From the NCBI RefSeq assembly GCF_900103415.1, contig NZ_FMXB01000017.1:1-54781 (forward strand): 54,781 bases of DNA, given 5' to 3'. The first letter of the stretch is position 1, and every line of letters starts with the position of its first letter. The notes under the pieces were generated by a model. It searched no databases. It saw nothing but the letters and a program-made list of their open reading frames with translations, and was not told where the DNA came from. Both the position numbers and the translations under genes were made by a program. This DNA is from Methanobrevibacter millerae. GTDB taxonomy: Archaea; Methanobacteriota; Methanobacteria; Methanobacteriales; Methanobacteriaceae. This document shows, one piece after another, positions 38,425 to 47,070 of this stretch.

Positions 38425-38483
38425 AATGGCGGAAAAAAAAGATTTTTCGTTGGATAGCGATGAAAAATCTCAATGCCGCCATT
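38425..38483 (-). terminator. Nested 59-base palindrome, terminator-like
   Basis: Outer arms AATGGCGG/CCGCCATT (8 bases, perfect) enclose inner arms AGATTTTTC/GAAAAATCT (9 bases, perfect) around a 13-base loop. On the minus strand the inner stem is followed by seven T and lies 17 bases after the stop of the next gene, so it fits a terminator. The outer arms are not needed for that and could be the ends of a small mobile repeat. Confidence 0.5.
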
Positions 38484-38499
38484 TATTATATTGTACCTA

Positions 38500-39135
38500 C
38501 TACTTAAAAAAGCTATTCATTTTTTTTTCCGGCAGCATGATGACTTCACTTGCCTCAATCTCAGAAGTTTCCTCAGAGGTTGTTTCGACTGTTTCCTCTT
38601 TAACTGGTTGAATATCCTCATAAAGCTTATTTCCACATTCCATGCAGAATCTTGCATTATCTTCAACTTTTACACCGCAATTCGGACAAAATGAAATCTT
38701 ATTTTTCTTAATTTCAACCTTGTCTCCGCAGTTGGGACAGAACTTGTGTGACTCAGCCAGTTCATATCCGCAGTTCGGGCAGGTGCCTATCCTTTCAGCT
38801 GAACTTGAAGCTTGAGAATTTCTCTGAGGATTTCCCTTCAGTTCCCTTGACTTCTGCAGAATCCAGTATTCCATCTTATTGTTGAATTCGTTCTGGTCCC
38901 TGTAGCTGGTGTAGATGATATATAATGCGTATATTCCCAATGTAAAAAACGAAATGATCCACGTGATAATCATCTTTCCCACATCTCCGTTGAGGGCGTA
39001 GAAAAGTCCTGCAACGAATATGCTTGTCCACCAGTATTTCTTTTCGCTTGTAAGTCTAATGTAGTTAAGCTCATCCATATCCTGAGCGCGTTCAATTTGT
39101 CCTTCCAGCATCATTAATTCCTGTTCAAAAGCCAT
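38500..39135 (-). CDS. Membrane protein with two zinc ribbons
   Basis: A 211-aa protein. An N-terminal helix (~1-30) is followed by two membrane helices (~35-55 and ~58-78, WIISFFTLGIYALYIIYTSY), a basic linker, then a double zinc ribbon: CPNCGYEL...FCPNCG (~118-136) and CPNCGVKV...FCMECG (~148-168). The tail is acidic, Ser/Thr-rich. The role is unknown; similar proteins are common and poorly studied in these archaea. The ribosome site is weak (GGGATATT before ATG). Confidence 0.65.
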   Translation of the reverse strand: MAFEQELMMLEGQIERAQDMDELNYIRLTSEKKYWWTSIFVAGLFYALNGDVGKMIITWIISFFTLGIYALYIIYTSYRDQNEFNNKMEYWILQKSRELKGNPQRNSQASSSAERIGTCPNCGYELAESHKFCPNCGDKVEIKKNKISFCPNCGVKVEDNARFCMECGNKLYEDIQPVKEETVETTSEETSEIEASEVIMLPEKKMNSFFK

Positions 39136-39249
39136 AATATCCCAATTGTCAATTGTTTGCTCCCAAAAAGTAGAATATATGGAGCAGATATAGTATATTA
39201 TGTTTTAATGATATTTATTAGTTGTGTTTAATATGTTGTAATGGTGCTG

Positions 39250-42162
39250 TTAGTCTTTGGTGAAGTAGTCATAGAGCTCATCCTTAACCGGATTGTCTAT
39301 TTTGAATGTGAAATTAACAATAGGCTTGTCCTTGCCGCCGATATTTCTGTAAAGCTGCTTATAGGTAAGGGGAGTTAATTTTCCGATATAGTAAAACTCG
39401 ATTCCCTCATCATTGTTTTTCTGTATGAACAGTTCAACATCCAGGTCGTTATAATTAATTAACGCTTCCAGTTCGGCAGATGAGGTTTTTCTGTTGTCCC
39501 TACTCATCCATGAGAAGCATTCCTTGCTGATGAACTGATCATCATAATTTATCGTTTCTGAAATGTCTTCGGCCTTATTGTAGGTTACAAAGATAGGGCA
39601 CGTATTGTACTTTATTTTATATCCGCCGATATTCTGGCCATTCATGAAGTGTTTCCAGTTCAAAAGCCTCAATACGTCTTCACGGGAGTATTTTTCATAC
39701 AGCTTGAACGGCTTTTCGTCCCTGTAATAGTTTTCATATTTGAATAATGCGTAATTAACCGCATCCTCAAAGTGCCTTAAATAAGTCGGATTGGCAAGGC
39801 AGTTCCAGAAGTAATCCGAAATCGTAAAATCGTCATTAAAGAATATGTTTTCATAAGGGATGGCATCGCCCACAAAGCCCTGAACGGTATTTGCCTGATA
39901 GCCATCGCCGTTTTCTTTTCTGTAGAAATTCAGGCTCAAAAAGTTAATGGCTCCGTTAATTGAGTCATTTTGATTATCAAGGCCGTAAATTTCATTTAAA
40001 CATTTTTCAATCATTTCCATGTTGAAATACTTATTGTATCTCAGGCAGTTGAGTATTATCATTTCATGAGGCCTTATTCCTTTCAGGAGCTTTTTGGAAA
40101 TCAGCTTTAATGAAGCTATTTGAGCACTGTCAAGCTCTCCTGTGTAGTCATCGTCAACATAACTTAAAAATGAATGGTATGAATCGAATTTCTTGTGTGA
40201 GAGAATGAGTTCGGGATTGAACTCTGCGTTAACGGCAAAATCATAAAGCGAAGGGATTTTACCCAGTTTGAATTTAAGGTTGTTGTATTTCTCCTTGAAA
40301 AGTGCGATTTTGGAAAAGGATGTGTTGTTGATTGATTCGAAGATTCTCCTTTTTGAAATCTCATCGAAGTTGATTGAAGATGCGCCGGGAATGATTTTGT
40401 TTCCCTCCATCAAATAGCGCCTCAGATTGTCCTTGTCGTATGACCTGTCTCCTGAAAGTGCCAATGGAATCATGAAGTTGTTTTTGTAGTTTCCGATGAA
40501 ATCTAGGATAACGACGAATTCCTTGCTTTTGAATTTCCTAAGGCCTCTTCCCAGCTGCTGTATGAAGATGATTGGGGATTGTGTCGGCCTTGCAAGGATA
40601 ACCTGGTTGATTTCGGGAATGTCTACACCCTCATTAAAGATGTCTACAGTGAATATGTATTCCAGATTGCGGGGATTGGCGTCGTTGGTTAGTCTGTCAA
40701 TCGTCTCTTCACGGTAGGCCTGTGAGTCCTCGCCCGTTAATACCTCGGACGGATGGCCTCTCCTGTTGAATTCGGTGGCTAACATTTTGGCTTCTTTTTT
40801 TCTTGAACAGAACACTAAAGCCTTTATTCTTTCACCGGAATATCCATAGAACTCTGACTTTTCAAGAAGGTAATCAACTCTTTTATCGGATGCCAAACAA
40901 TTGAAATCAGTGAAATTGTCATCTATGACTTCGTTATCAAAAGTGACATCTTTTATTCCGAAATAATGGAACGGACATAATAAATCCTCTTCCAACGCCT
41001 CCTGAAGCCTGATTTCATGGGCGATATTGTGATTAAAAAGTTCGTAAATGTCAAAGCCGTCTGTACGCTCAGGCGAAGCGGTCATTCCAAGGTAGAACTT
41101 AGGAGTGAAATAGCTGAAAATCTTCTGATAGGACAATGCACCGGCCTTGTGAACCTCGTCGATTACGATATAGTCGAATTCGTCACTTTTAAATCTCGTG
41201 TAGACGTCACCCTTGGATAATGTCTGGATGGTTGCAAAAATGTAGTCGCTTTTAAAATCCTTATTATTACCGGTTAACATTCCAAATGATTTGTTTTTTA
41301 TAACGTTTTTATAGGCATTAATTGATTGCTTTGCGATTTGTTCCCTGTGAACGATGAATAAAAACCTTTTGGGATTGAAATCCCTTACCGCAAAGGCTGA
41401 AGCGTAGGTCTTACCCGTTCCCGTTGCGGAAACGAGAATTGCTCTTTTCTCACCCTGCTTTATCAAGTTTCTTACGTTTTTAAGGAATTCCTCCTGCATG
41501 GAATTGGGAGCCAAATCGACAATGTTACTTTTCCTTAATTCCTCTGTCGTTTGCCTTAATTCCTTGAAATTCTTATTGTCGTTGTAGAGCTTTTCATAAG
41601 TCGGAAGAATTTCATCCAAATCATGTGATTTGCTCCATAATTCGTTGAATTCATTTAACAGGTTGATTATGATTTCGCCGTCGCCGTTTGTGCTAAACTC
41701 GACATTCCATTCCTTGTTTTTGGTAAGAGCTGAAGCAGTCAGGTTGGAGCTTCCCACAATTGCCAAATATGAATCGTCTCTTTTGAAGATATATCCTTTG
41801 GTGTGAAATCCTTCATTTTCGGTTGTAAACATTCTGATTTCGATGTTTTTGAATTTATTTAATTTTTTTAATGCTTTGGGCTCGGTAAAGCTCAGATAAT
41901 CCGTGGTTAATATCTTTCCCTTAACGTTTTTCTTTTCAAGAATTTTCAGCTCTTCCAGCAAAGGCGTGATTCCGCTTAAGTTAATGAAAGCGGTTGATAT
42001 AATGAACTCATCACAGGTTCTGAGACGATCTATGATTTCGTTTCTGACTTTAGAATCTTTAGAATTGAAAAGCAGCTTCGGCTTAAAGTCCGGACTGGAT
42101 TTGTATGATTCGTCAATGAATGCCGTCCTGGCTCCGTTTAAGATGTCTTCTTCGATGTTCAT
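39250..42162 (-). CDS. PLD-nuclease / DEVH helicase of the DUF3427 type
   Basis: A 970-aa protein. The N-terminal phospholipase-D-type domain (~50-170) has FHTKGYIF (HxK) and GSSNLT. A superfamily-2 helicase core follows (~215-560): SATGTGKT Walker A, IDEVHK box, GMTASPERT, and QQLGRGLR near its end. The long C-terminal part fits DUF3427. Such PLD-helicase proteins cut or remodel DNA and are often in defence islands. Its ATG overlaps the Nudix stop by ATGA, and that gene overlaps the 105-aa gene, so the three are a coupled unit. Confidence 0.8.
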   Translation of the reverse strand: MNIEEDILNGARTAFIDESYKSSPDFKPKLLFNSKDSKVRNEIIDRLRTCDEFIISTAFINLSGITPLLEELKILEKKNVKGKILTTDYLSFTEPKALKKLNKFKNIEIRMFTTENEGFHTKGYIFKRDDSYLAIVGSSNLTASALTKNKEWNVEFSTNGDGEIIINLLNEFNELWSKSHDLDEILPTYEKLYNDNKNFKELRQTTEELRKSNIVDLAPNSMQEEFLKNVRNLIKQGEKRAILVSATGTGKTYASAFAVRDFNPKRFLFIVHREQIAKQSINAYKNVIKNKSFGMLTGNNKDFKSDYIFATIQTLSKGDVYTRFKSDEFDYIVIDEVHKAGALSYQKIFSYFTPKFYLGMTASPERTDGFDIYELFNHNIAHEIRLQEALEEDLLCPFHYFGIKDVTFDNEVIDDNFTDFNCLASDKRVDYLLEKSEFYGYSGERIKALVFCSRKKEAKMLATEFNRRGHPSEVLTGEDSQAYREETIDRLTNDANPRNLEYIFTVDIFNEGVDIPEINQVILARPTQSPIIFIQQLGRGLRKFKSKEFVVILDFIGNYKNNFMIPLALSGDRSYDKDNLRRYLMEGNKIIPGASSINFDEISKRRIFESINNTSFSKIALFKEKYNNLKFKLGKIPSLYDFAVNAEFNPELILSHKKFDSYHSFLSYVDDDYTGELDSAQIASLKLISKKLLKGIRPHEMIILNCLRYNKYFNMEMIEKCLNEIYGLDNQNDSINGAINFLSLNFYRKENGDGYQANTVQGFVGDAIPYENIFFNDDFTISDYFWNCLANPTYLRHFEDAVNYALFKYENYYRDEKPFKLYEKYSREDVLRLLNWKHFMNGQNIGGYKIKYNTCPIFVTYNKAEDISETINYDDQFISKECFSWMSRDNRKTSSAELEALINYNDLDVELFIQKNNDEGIEFYYIGKLTPLTYKQLYRNIGGKDKPIVNFTFKIDNPVKDELYDYFTKD

Positions 42163-42731
42163 TTTATGTTTTCGATTTTTATGGTGTTTAAAATTTCAAT
42201 GCTTCTGATTTCAGCGTAAATGAGTTCCCTTTCGAACTTGTCATCCGTTTCGTCATACAATTTGTATAGCGCTTCCAGATCGTATCCGACCTTCATCATC
42301 TTCTCATCAATGCCTTTCATCTTTTCCATGATTTCCTCGTTTGAAAGCATTGTTTCTTTCAGGTAATTGACAGCTGCGATATCGGCAGGAATCCAGTTAA
42401 CGTCGTCCAATTCGGCTTTTGAAAGCCATCTGGCATCATTGTGCTCAAGAAGCTTTGGGGTTCCGCTTTTGATAATGCAGTCATAGCAGCTCATCTTGAG
42501 GTAGAATGTAGGGTACTGATATTCCAAATCCAAAGCGAAATTAGTGATTTCTATTTCAACGTTGAGCTCTTCTCTGATTTCTCTGATTAATGCTTCCTCT
42601 TTGGTTTCGTTTTCCTCAATCTTTCCGCCAGGAAACTCCCACTGGTTGATGAATTCCCCATAGCCCCTTTTGGTGGCTAGAATCTTGTCGCCCTTGTGAA
42701 TAATAGCTGCAACAACGTTTAAAGTCTTCAA
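42159..42731 (-). CDS. Nudix hydrolase (MutT-like NTP pyrophosphohydrolase)
   Basis: A 190-aa protein: Nudix domain at residues 1-~130 with the box GGKIEENETKEEALIREIREEL, plus an extra C-terminal helical part (~135-190). These enzymes remove damaged or unusual nucleoside triphosphates. The start is TTG 42731, which overlaps the upstream stop (TTGA) and has GGGG 7 bases before it; a longer reading would add 20 residues lacking family character. Nudix genes are often found beside DUF3427 helicases, so a joint role is likely. Confidence 0.8.
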   Translation of the reverse strand: MKTLNVVAAIIHKGDKILATKRGYGEFINQWEFPGGKIEENETKEEALIREIREELNVEIEITNFALDLEYQYPTFYLKMSCYDCIIKSGTPKLLEHNDARWLSKAELDDVNWIPADIAAVNYLKETMLSNEEIMEKMKGIDEKMMKVGYDLEALYKLYDETDDKFERELIYAEIRSIEILNTIKIENIK

Positions 42732-43045
42732 TTTAATTCCCCGATTTGAATGAATCTGCGAAATCTTCCATCGATTTCGACTGATTTGCATTTGGTCTTG
42801 TTGAATAGTTCGGATATTTCATTTAAGAATTTCTTATCTTCTTCTTTTATATTTGAAGTGTTAATTTGGTTTAAATCCTCTTTTGAAAGCCTTATGCAAA
42901 ATTCGTCATGCAAAAAATCCTCATCAGTGTCAAAAAGCATCAGTTCATTAATAAAAGGATAGAATAAGTTAACGTTACAGTTGCTTTTATGGATTGTAAG
43001 CTGATTTTCATCGTTGATTGTTGAAATGGAAATGTTGCATAACAT
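42728..43045 (-). CDS. Small protein coupled to Nudix and helicase (unknown)
   Basis: A 105-aa soluble protein starting MLCNISISTINDENQL, with an acidic middle and a C-terminal EIDGRFRRFIQIGEL strand. I recognise no domain. GAGG precedes the ATG and the stop overlaps the TTG start of the Nudix gene. It is the first gene of the trio, or the continuation of the large operon that ends 61 bases upstream. Confidence 0.6.
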   Translation of the reverse strand: MLCNISISTINDENQLTIHKSNCNVNLFYPFINELMLFDTDEDFLHDEFCIRLSKEDLNQINTSNIKEEDKKFLNEISELFNKTKCKSVEIDGRFRRFIQIGELN

Positions 43046-43106
43046 TAATTAAAACCTCTAATTAAATATTATGCGGCCCACGTTATAAATTTGGTGATAA
43101 ACAATA

Positions 43107-43949
43107 TTACCAATTCTTAGAATATTGTTTATCTGCAACTTCAGAAACTAATCCCAAATCAATTAATGTAGGCAAGTTTTTATTAACAAGAGGCTCTAAA
43201 CTTTTACCTTCCACACGATAAGCTTTAAGACGATCTACTTCCAGTAAATCATCAAACGTAAATACATCACTATCCAAATCATCTATGGAATCAAATAATA
43301 ATTTTGACCATCCTCTGAGATTGGAAGCGATTTCTTTAGCTTCATCAGGATCCAATTTGGTAATGCCAGATAAATCTACTCCAGCGGAAGATTCTTCCTC
43401 TTCTTCAGTTATGAAATAAGTATTGTCTCTCAACCTATCAAATACATCATATTCAACATCATTACCAATGATTAATTCTTTTAAAATAAATTCTAAGCTA
43501 AAATTATCCTTTTCGGAATTTTTAGCAATATCCTGATAATTAATAAACAGGATTACTTTAATGGATTTGCCGCCAACACCACCAATTCTAAATGAATATT
43601 GGTTATTTCCAATTTGAACCATAATTGGGTAAGTTTTAATTCCATTTTTATTGGACATGGCTCTTAATTTTAATTCATTAGGATTTTCTATCATTACTTT
43701 TTTATTTCCGGACGGATCAACAATTATCTGTTGAATAGCCGCCTCAAAACCATTTGAATTACCGTCCTTAATTCCTTTAATGATTTCATTATAGAAAAAG
43801 TATTTACTTATTAAAATAGCTTGTTTCCCAACACCAGTTATCTGAAAATCATAACTTATATCACCCATAGGAATATGGAAATAAGAGTTTTTTAATTTTG
43901 ACCTGTTTTCTAATGATCTTTGCCTTAATTCTTCAACTGAAAGCCCCAT
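43107..43949 (-). CDS. Protein with two 'GVG' domains (unknown), copy 2; last gene of the H-ABC-ABC operon
   Basis: A 280-aa protein. Two copies of the same domain as in the 37661-38263 gene: YDFQITGVG...AILISKYFFYNEII (residues 33-57) and YSFRIGGVG...SIKVILFINYQDIA (118-142), each followed by a helix. The C-terminal ~90 residues form a different, probably helical domain (FTFDDLLEVDRLKAYRVEG...LPTLIDLGLVSEV) that could be a winged helix. Start ATG 43949 has GGTGAG upstream; the longer MWVSI start does not. It lies 27 bases after the C2 gene, so it belongs to that operon and may be its target-recognition or effector subunit, which is inference. Confidence 0.65.
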   Translation of the reverse strand: MGLSVEELRQRSLENRSKLKNSYFHIPMGDISYDFQITGVGKQAILISKYFFYNEIIKGIKDGNSNGFEAAIQQIIVDPSGNKKVMIENPNELKLRAMSNKNGIKTYPIMVQIGNNQYSFRIGGVGGKSIKVILFINYQDIAKNSEKDNFSLEFILKELIIGNDVEYDVFDRLRDNTYFITEEEEESSAGVDLSGITKLDPDEAKEIASNLRGWSKLLFDSIDDLDSDVFTFDDLLEVDRLKAYRVEGKSLEPLVNKNLPTLIDLGLVSEVADKQYSKNW

Positions 43950-43976
43950 AATACTCACCCACAATAACTACTTAAA

Positions 43977-44414
43977 TTAACCGATTTCATGTGAATCAAA
44001 TTCATTAATCAACTTTTCCTCCAAAACTTCTGTAAAATCAGTATCTTTATCGAAATATACTTTATTCAAAACTTTAATTCCTTCATTCGCATATTTTTCG
44101 GCAATATCAAGCATTTTATCAATATCCCCCAATACATTAACATCCTCTTCTTCATACAATGCAAATGCTTTTATCATATTCCATGAATCATCATCAACAC
44201 TCTCTATACGTATAAAACCCTCATTAGCATCGGAAGAAATATTTTTTAATGAGCCTTTACCTTTTTCTTTAAATCCTAAAACCATAGCCATGACAAATAA
44301 CTCACTATTAGATGCTTTGCTTAAAATACCGTTAGCAGTTTTAATAGATTGATAAATTTCACGATCTTTTTTTCTTATAAAAATCCTATTTTTTGTTTTT
44401 TCATCATCTGTCAT
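43977..44414 (-). CDS. Component C2 of the duplicated ATPase module (unknown)
   Basis: A 145-aa protein. The basic start RIFIRKKDREIYQSI, then NSELFVMAMVLGFKEKG, and later VLGDIDKMLDIAEKYANEGIKVLN. Both later blocks align with C1 (46606-47070), so the two are paralogues. Size and position behind a DndD-like ATPase recall DndE, but I see no clear DndE motif. It overlaps the B2 stop by 11 bases and is co-translated with it. Confidence 0.65.
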   Translation of the reverse strand: MTDDEKTKNRIFIRKKDREIYQSIKTANGILSKASNSELFVMAMVLGFKEKGKGSLKNISSDANEGFIRIESVDDDSWNMIKAFALYEEEDVNVLGDIDKMLDIAEKYANEGIKVLNKVYFDKDTDFTEVLEEKLINEFDSHEIG

Positions 44415-46377
44415 TTAAAACAACCTCGGAATGTGTGCCTTCTTTTGATTCATTAACTTTAATATAATACTCTTTACCGACTTTAGGAGCAATACCATGT
44501 TTGAAATTTTCATTGTACTCCTCATCAGTAACTAAAAGAGTAACTTGTCGACCTTCCATATATTCAGGCAATGTTTTAGAAATATTATTTTTCATTTCAC
44601 TGCCCAATCTTCCCATAGGAGTATCGATTATAAATGGTAAATAGAAGCCAGAAATATTATTTAATGCAGAAACGAAAGATAATGCCAATACTAACTTTTC
44701 ACCTGCAGATAAAATACCTGGGGAGGAAATTTCACCAACAACATCTTTTACTTTAACATCATAATTTCTACTAACCAAAACTTCTTCAAAATTATCTTTC
44801 CACATCAATTTTTTAAATTGGCTTGTAGTTAAATCCTCAACTTGAGAACGAATATTTTCAGAAAGATTGCCTTTTAACTTCTCAATTTGTTTAATGGCTC
44901 GAGTACAAAAAGCATTTTTATTATTCAACAATAAAACTTTTTTATCCCTAATTTTTATATCTCTTTCCATGCGTTCAAGACGTTCTAACTTGCTTATAGC
45001 ATCCTTATAATCAATATCTGCCTTAGTTCTTTCAGAAATTTTAGTAGATTTTAGTTCTTCTTTTTCAAGAATTTCTTCATTTAATTTTTTTATTTTAGAT
45101 TTGTCAATTCCTTCAAAGTTATATTGATTAAATTTAAGATCTTCCCTAACCTCCATTAAATCTTCTTCATAAATAGAAATATCCTCATTAATTGAATTTA
45201 AATTTCTTTTAAAATCTTCTAATTCAATTAACAGCGTATTGAATTCTCTTGAAGAGTCTTTAACCTTATCAAATACATTGTTTAAATTGGAAACCGATTC
45301 CATAAGATGTTCTAAATGATGATATGCATCGTCATTCTCTGAAAGATCACAACCACAAATACATTGTTTTTTATTTAAAATATGTTCTAAAAACTCAGGA
45401 CTATATAATGAATTAAATAGTTCCTCATTATCTGAATCACATATTTCAGAACCATATTTCAATGCAGGAAACCCTAAAACAAATGAAACATTCTTAACTA
45501 AAAACTTTTCTTTTTTCTCTTTTGTTTTATCAATATTCTTAATTAATCTTTGTTCATCCTTTTGTAATCTGGTTCTTTCACGTTCTAACATGGATACATC
45601 TTTATTATCTGCTTGACGTAACTCCTTTTTGAGTTCTATTAATTCTGTATTTAACGTTTCAATTTCACTATCTATTTTGTTTCTCTTTTTTAGAGAAACT
45701 CTCATTTTAGATTCGAGATTATTTCTATCAGTCAGGAATTTACCTGTGTTTTTATCCAACTTATTTAAATCACGAACATATTCCTTTCGTCTCATTTCCA
45801 AATTACTTAATGCAGAATCCAACAAATGTAATTGTGACAACTGATAAACGGAATCTTTAATGGAATTTTTAGATGTTACATCAAAATAATCTTCAAGTTT
45901 TTCACCATCGAAAAAGAAATATCCTTCAATATCAATCGGCAAATTATTGTTCACAAATAATTCTGGACGGGTTAAATTCTCATCCTGCATTTCTTGATAT
46001 ATTTGAAAGTTAGATCCATGAGGATCCTGGAAAATTTCTCCTTTTGAATCGCAACGGAAGTTTAATGAACGAGTACAGATGATTCTGAAGTCGTATTCAT
46101 CAACTAATGTAACTTCAACTTTTACATCAAAATTTTCATTAGGTTTTGTTTGATTTTTAGTTATTAAATTATAAATTGGACCTTTACCGGTTGTTTGGGA
46201 TTTGTGGAGTTCTTTACCATAAAAACACCAAGTTATTGAATTCAAAAGATTCGTTTTACCTGCACCATTTGTACCTTGAATAATTGTGAAATTTTTATCT
46301 TCATCCACACTGAATTCTATTTCAACAGGCCCCTTATATTGCCTATAATTTTCAATTTTTATTGATTCAATCCTCAT
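44404..46377 (-). CDS. Component B2: DndD/SMC-like ABC ATPase with Cys hook
   Basis: A 657-aa ATPase of the RecF/SbcC/DndD type. P-loop GTNGAGKT at 35-42; two long coiled-coil stretches (~185-310 and ~370-490) around a hook with CICGC; ABC signature LSAGEKLVLALSF; Walker B FIIDTPMGRLGSEM, close to the DTPLGRLDS form of DndD. Such proteins use ATP to act on DNA ends or loops. It is paralogous to B1 but closer to the consensus in the P-loop. Start ATG 46377 is one base after the A2 stop. A heterodimer with B1 is likely, by inference. Confidence 0.8.
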   Translation of the reverse strand: MRIESIKIENYRQYKGPVEIEFSVDEDKNFTIIQGTNGAGKTNLLNSITWCFYGKELHKSQTTGKGPIYNLITKNQTKPNENFDVKVEVTLVDEYDFRIICTRSLNFRCDSKGEIFQDPHGSNFQIYQEMQDENLTRPELFVNNNLPIDIEGYFFFDGEKLEDYFDVTSKNSIKDSVYQLSQLHLLDSALSNLEMRRKEYVRDLNKLDKNTGKFLTDRNNLESKMRVSLKKRNKIDSEIETLNTELIELKKELRQADNKDVSMLERERTRLQKDEQRLIKNIDKTKEKKEKFLVKNVSFVLGFPALKYGSEICDSDNEELFNSLYSPEFLEHILNKKQCICGCDLSENDDAYHHLEHLMESVSNLNNVFDKVKDSSREFNTLLIELEDFKRNLNSINEDISIYEEDLMEVREDLKFNQYNFEGIDKSKIKKLNEEILEKEELKSTKISERTKADIDYKDAISKLERLERMERDIKIRDKKVLLLNNKNAFCTRAIKQIEKLKGNLSENIRSQVEDLTTSQFKKLMWKDNFEEVLVSRNYDVKVKDVVGEISSPGILSAGEKLVLALSFVSALNNISGFYLPFIIDTPMGRLGSEMKNNISKTLPEYMEGRQVTLLVTDEEYNENFKHGIAPKVGKEYYIKVNESKEGTHSEVVLNDR

Positions 46378-46378
46378 T

Positions 46379-46564
46379 TTAATCCTCTTCTGAAAAAACT
46401 GAAATGTGCTTATTATATTCCTCTGAAATAGTTTTCTTGGTTTTACCAGGTTTATTATAAAGCTCTAATTCATAATTAAGAATCTCTTTTAAAAAGGATT
46501 TCATATCATCATCACACTTTAAATTAGAAATCCCTTCTTTAATATCCTTATTTAAATGATCCAT
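46379..46564 (-). CDS. Component A2 of the duplicated module (61 aa, unknown)
   Basis: A 61-aa helical protein (MDHLNKDIKEGISNL...DDDMKSFLKEILNYELELYN...). The segment DDDMKSFLKEILNYEL aligns with DDNLKQFFINAIIYEL of A1 (49037-49216), so both are copies of one family. GAGGT precedes ATG 46564. It stands directly before the B2 ATPase. Confidence 0.65.
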   Translation of the reverse strand: MDHLNKDIKEGISNLKCDDDMKSFLKEILNYELELYNKPGKTKKTISEEYNKHISVFSEED

Positions 46565-46605
46565 GATAATACCTCACAATATAAAAATAAATTGAAATAA
46601 AAGAA

Positions 46606-47070
46606 TCATAAGTCCAATTCTTTCAATTTATTAATAATTCTATCGTCTTTATTTAAATCCAATATTTTGATTCTTAATGTTTCAATGAATTCATCAGCGC
46701 CACTAAGATATTCTGAGTTTAAATAGTCTAACCCCCCATTAGCATATTCTTCTGCAACTTTATAAATATCAGAAGGGGTTTCACCTAAAATATCAATACC
46801 TTTATCAGTTTTGGTTATTGCCAATGCATTAATTAAAGAAGGTAAATCTTCACCAAAATTCTCTTTATTAGCGAAATTATCTTTAATTACAAGAGGTGTT
46901 CGGATATTGTTTTCATAACCAAAAGCTAATGCTAAAGTAAAGATATCCCTAGTGTATTTTTTCTTTTTACTGCTTAATGGTCCAGGACGTTCTAATAATC
47001 CATTATATGTTTTATTTGTTCCATCTTCACGACTCAATCTAGATGCAACAGTTTTTTCTTTACTGCTCAT
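46606..47070 (-). CDS. Component C1 of the duplicated ATPase module (unknown)
   Basis: A 154-aa protein: basic N-terminal part (LSSKKKKYTRDIF), TLALAFGYENNIRTPL, and a C-terminal ILGETPSDIYKVAEEYANGGLDYLN block that aligns with C2. Start ATG 47070 has GGAG at 10 bases; it overlaps the B1 stop by 11 bases. Function unknown; presumed partner of ATPase B1. Confidence 0.65.
   Translation of the reverse strand: MSSKEKTVASRLSREDGTNKTYNGLLERPGPLSSKKKKYTRDIFTLALAFGYENNIRTPLVIKDNFANKENFGEDLPSLINALAITKTDKGIDILGETPSDIYKVAEEYANGGLDYLNSEYLSGADEFIETLRIKILDLNKDDRIINKLKELDL

Noticed and set aside
38426-38611. 61-codon plus-strand ORF
   Set aside because: It reads through the nested palindrome and antisense to the zinc-ribbon gene.
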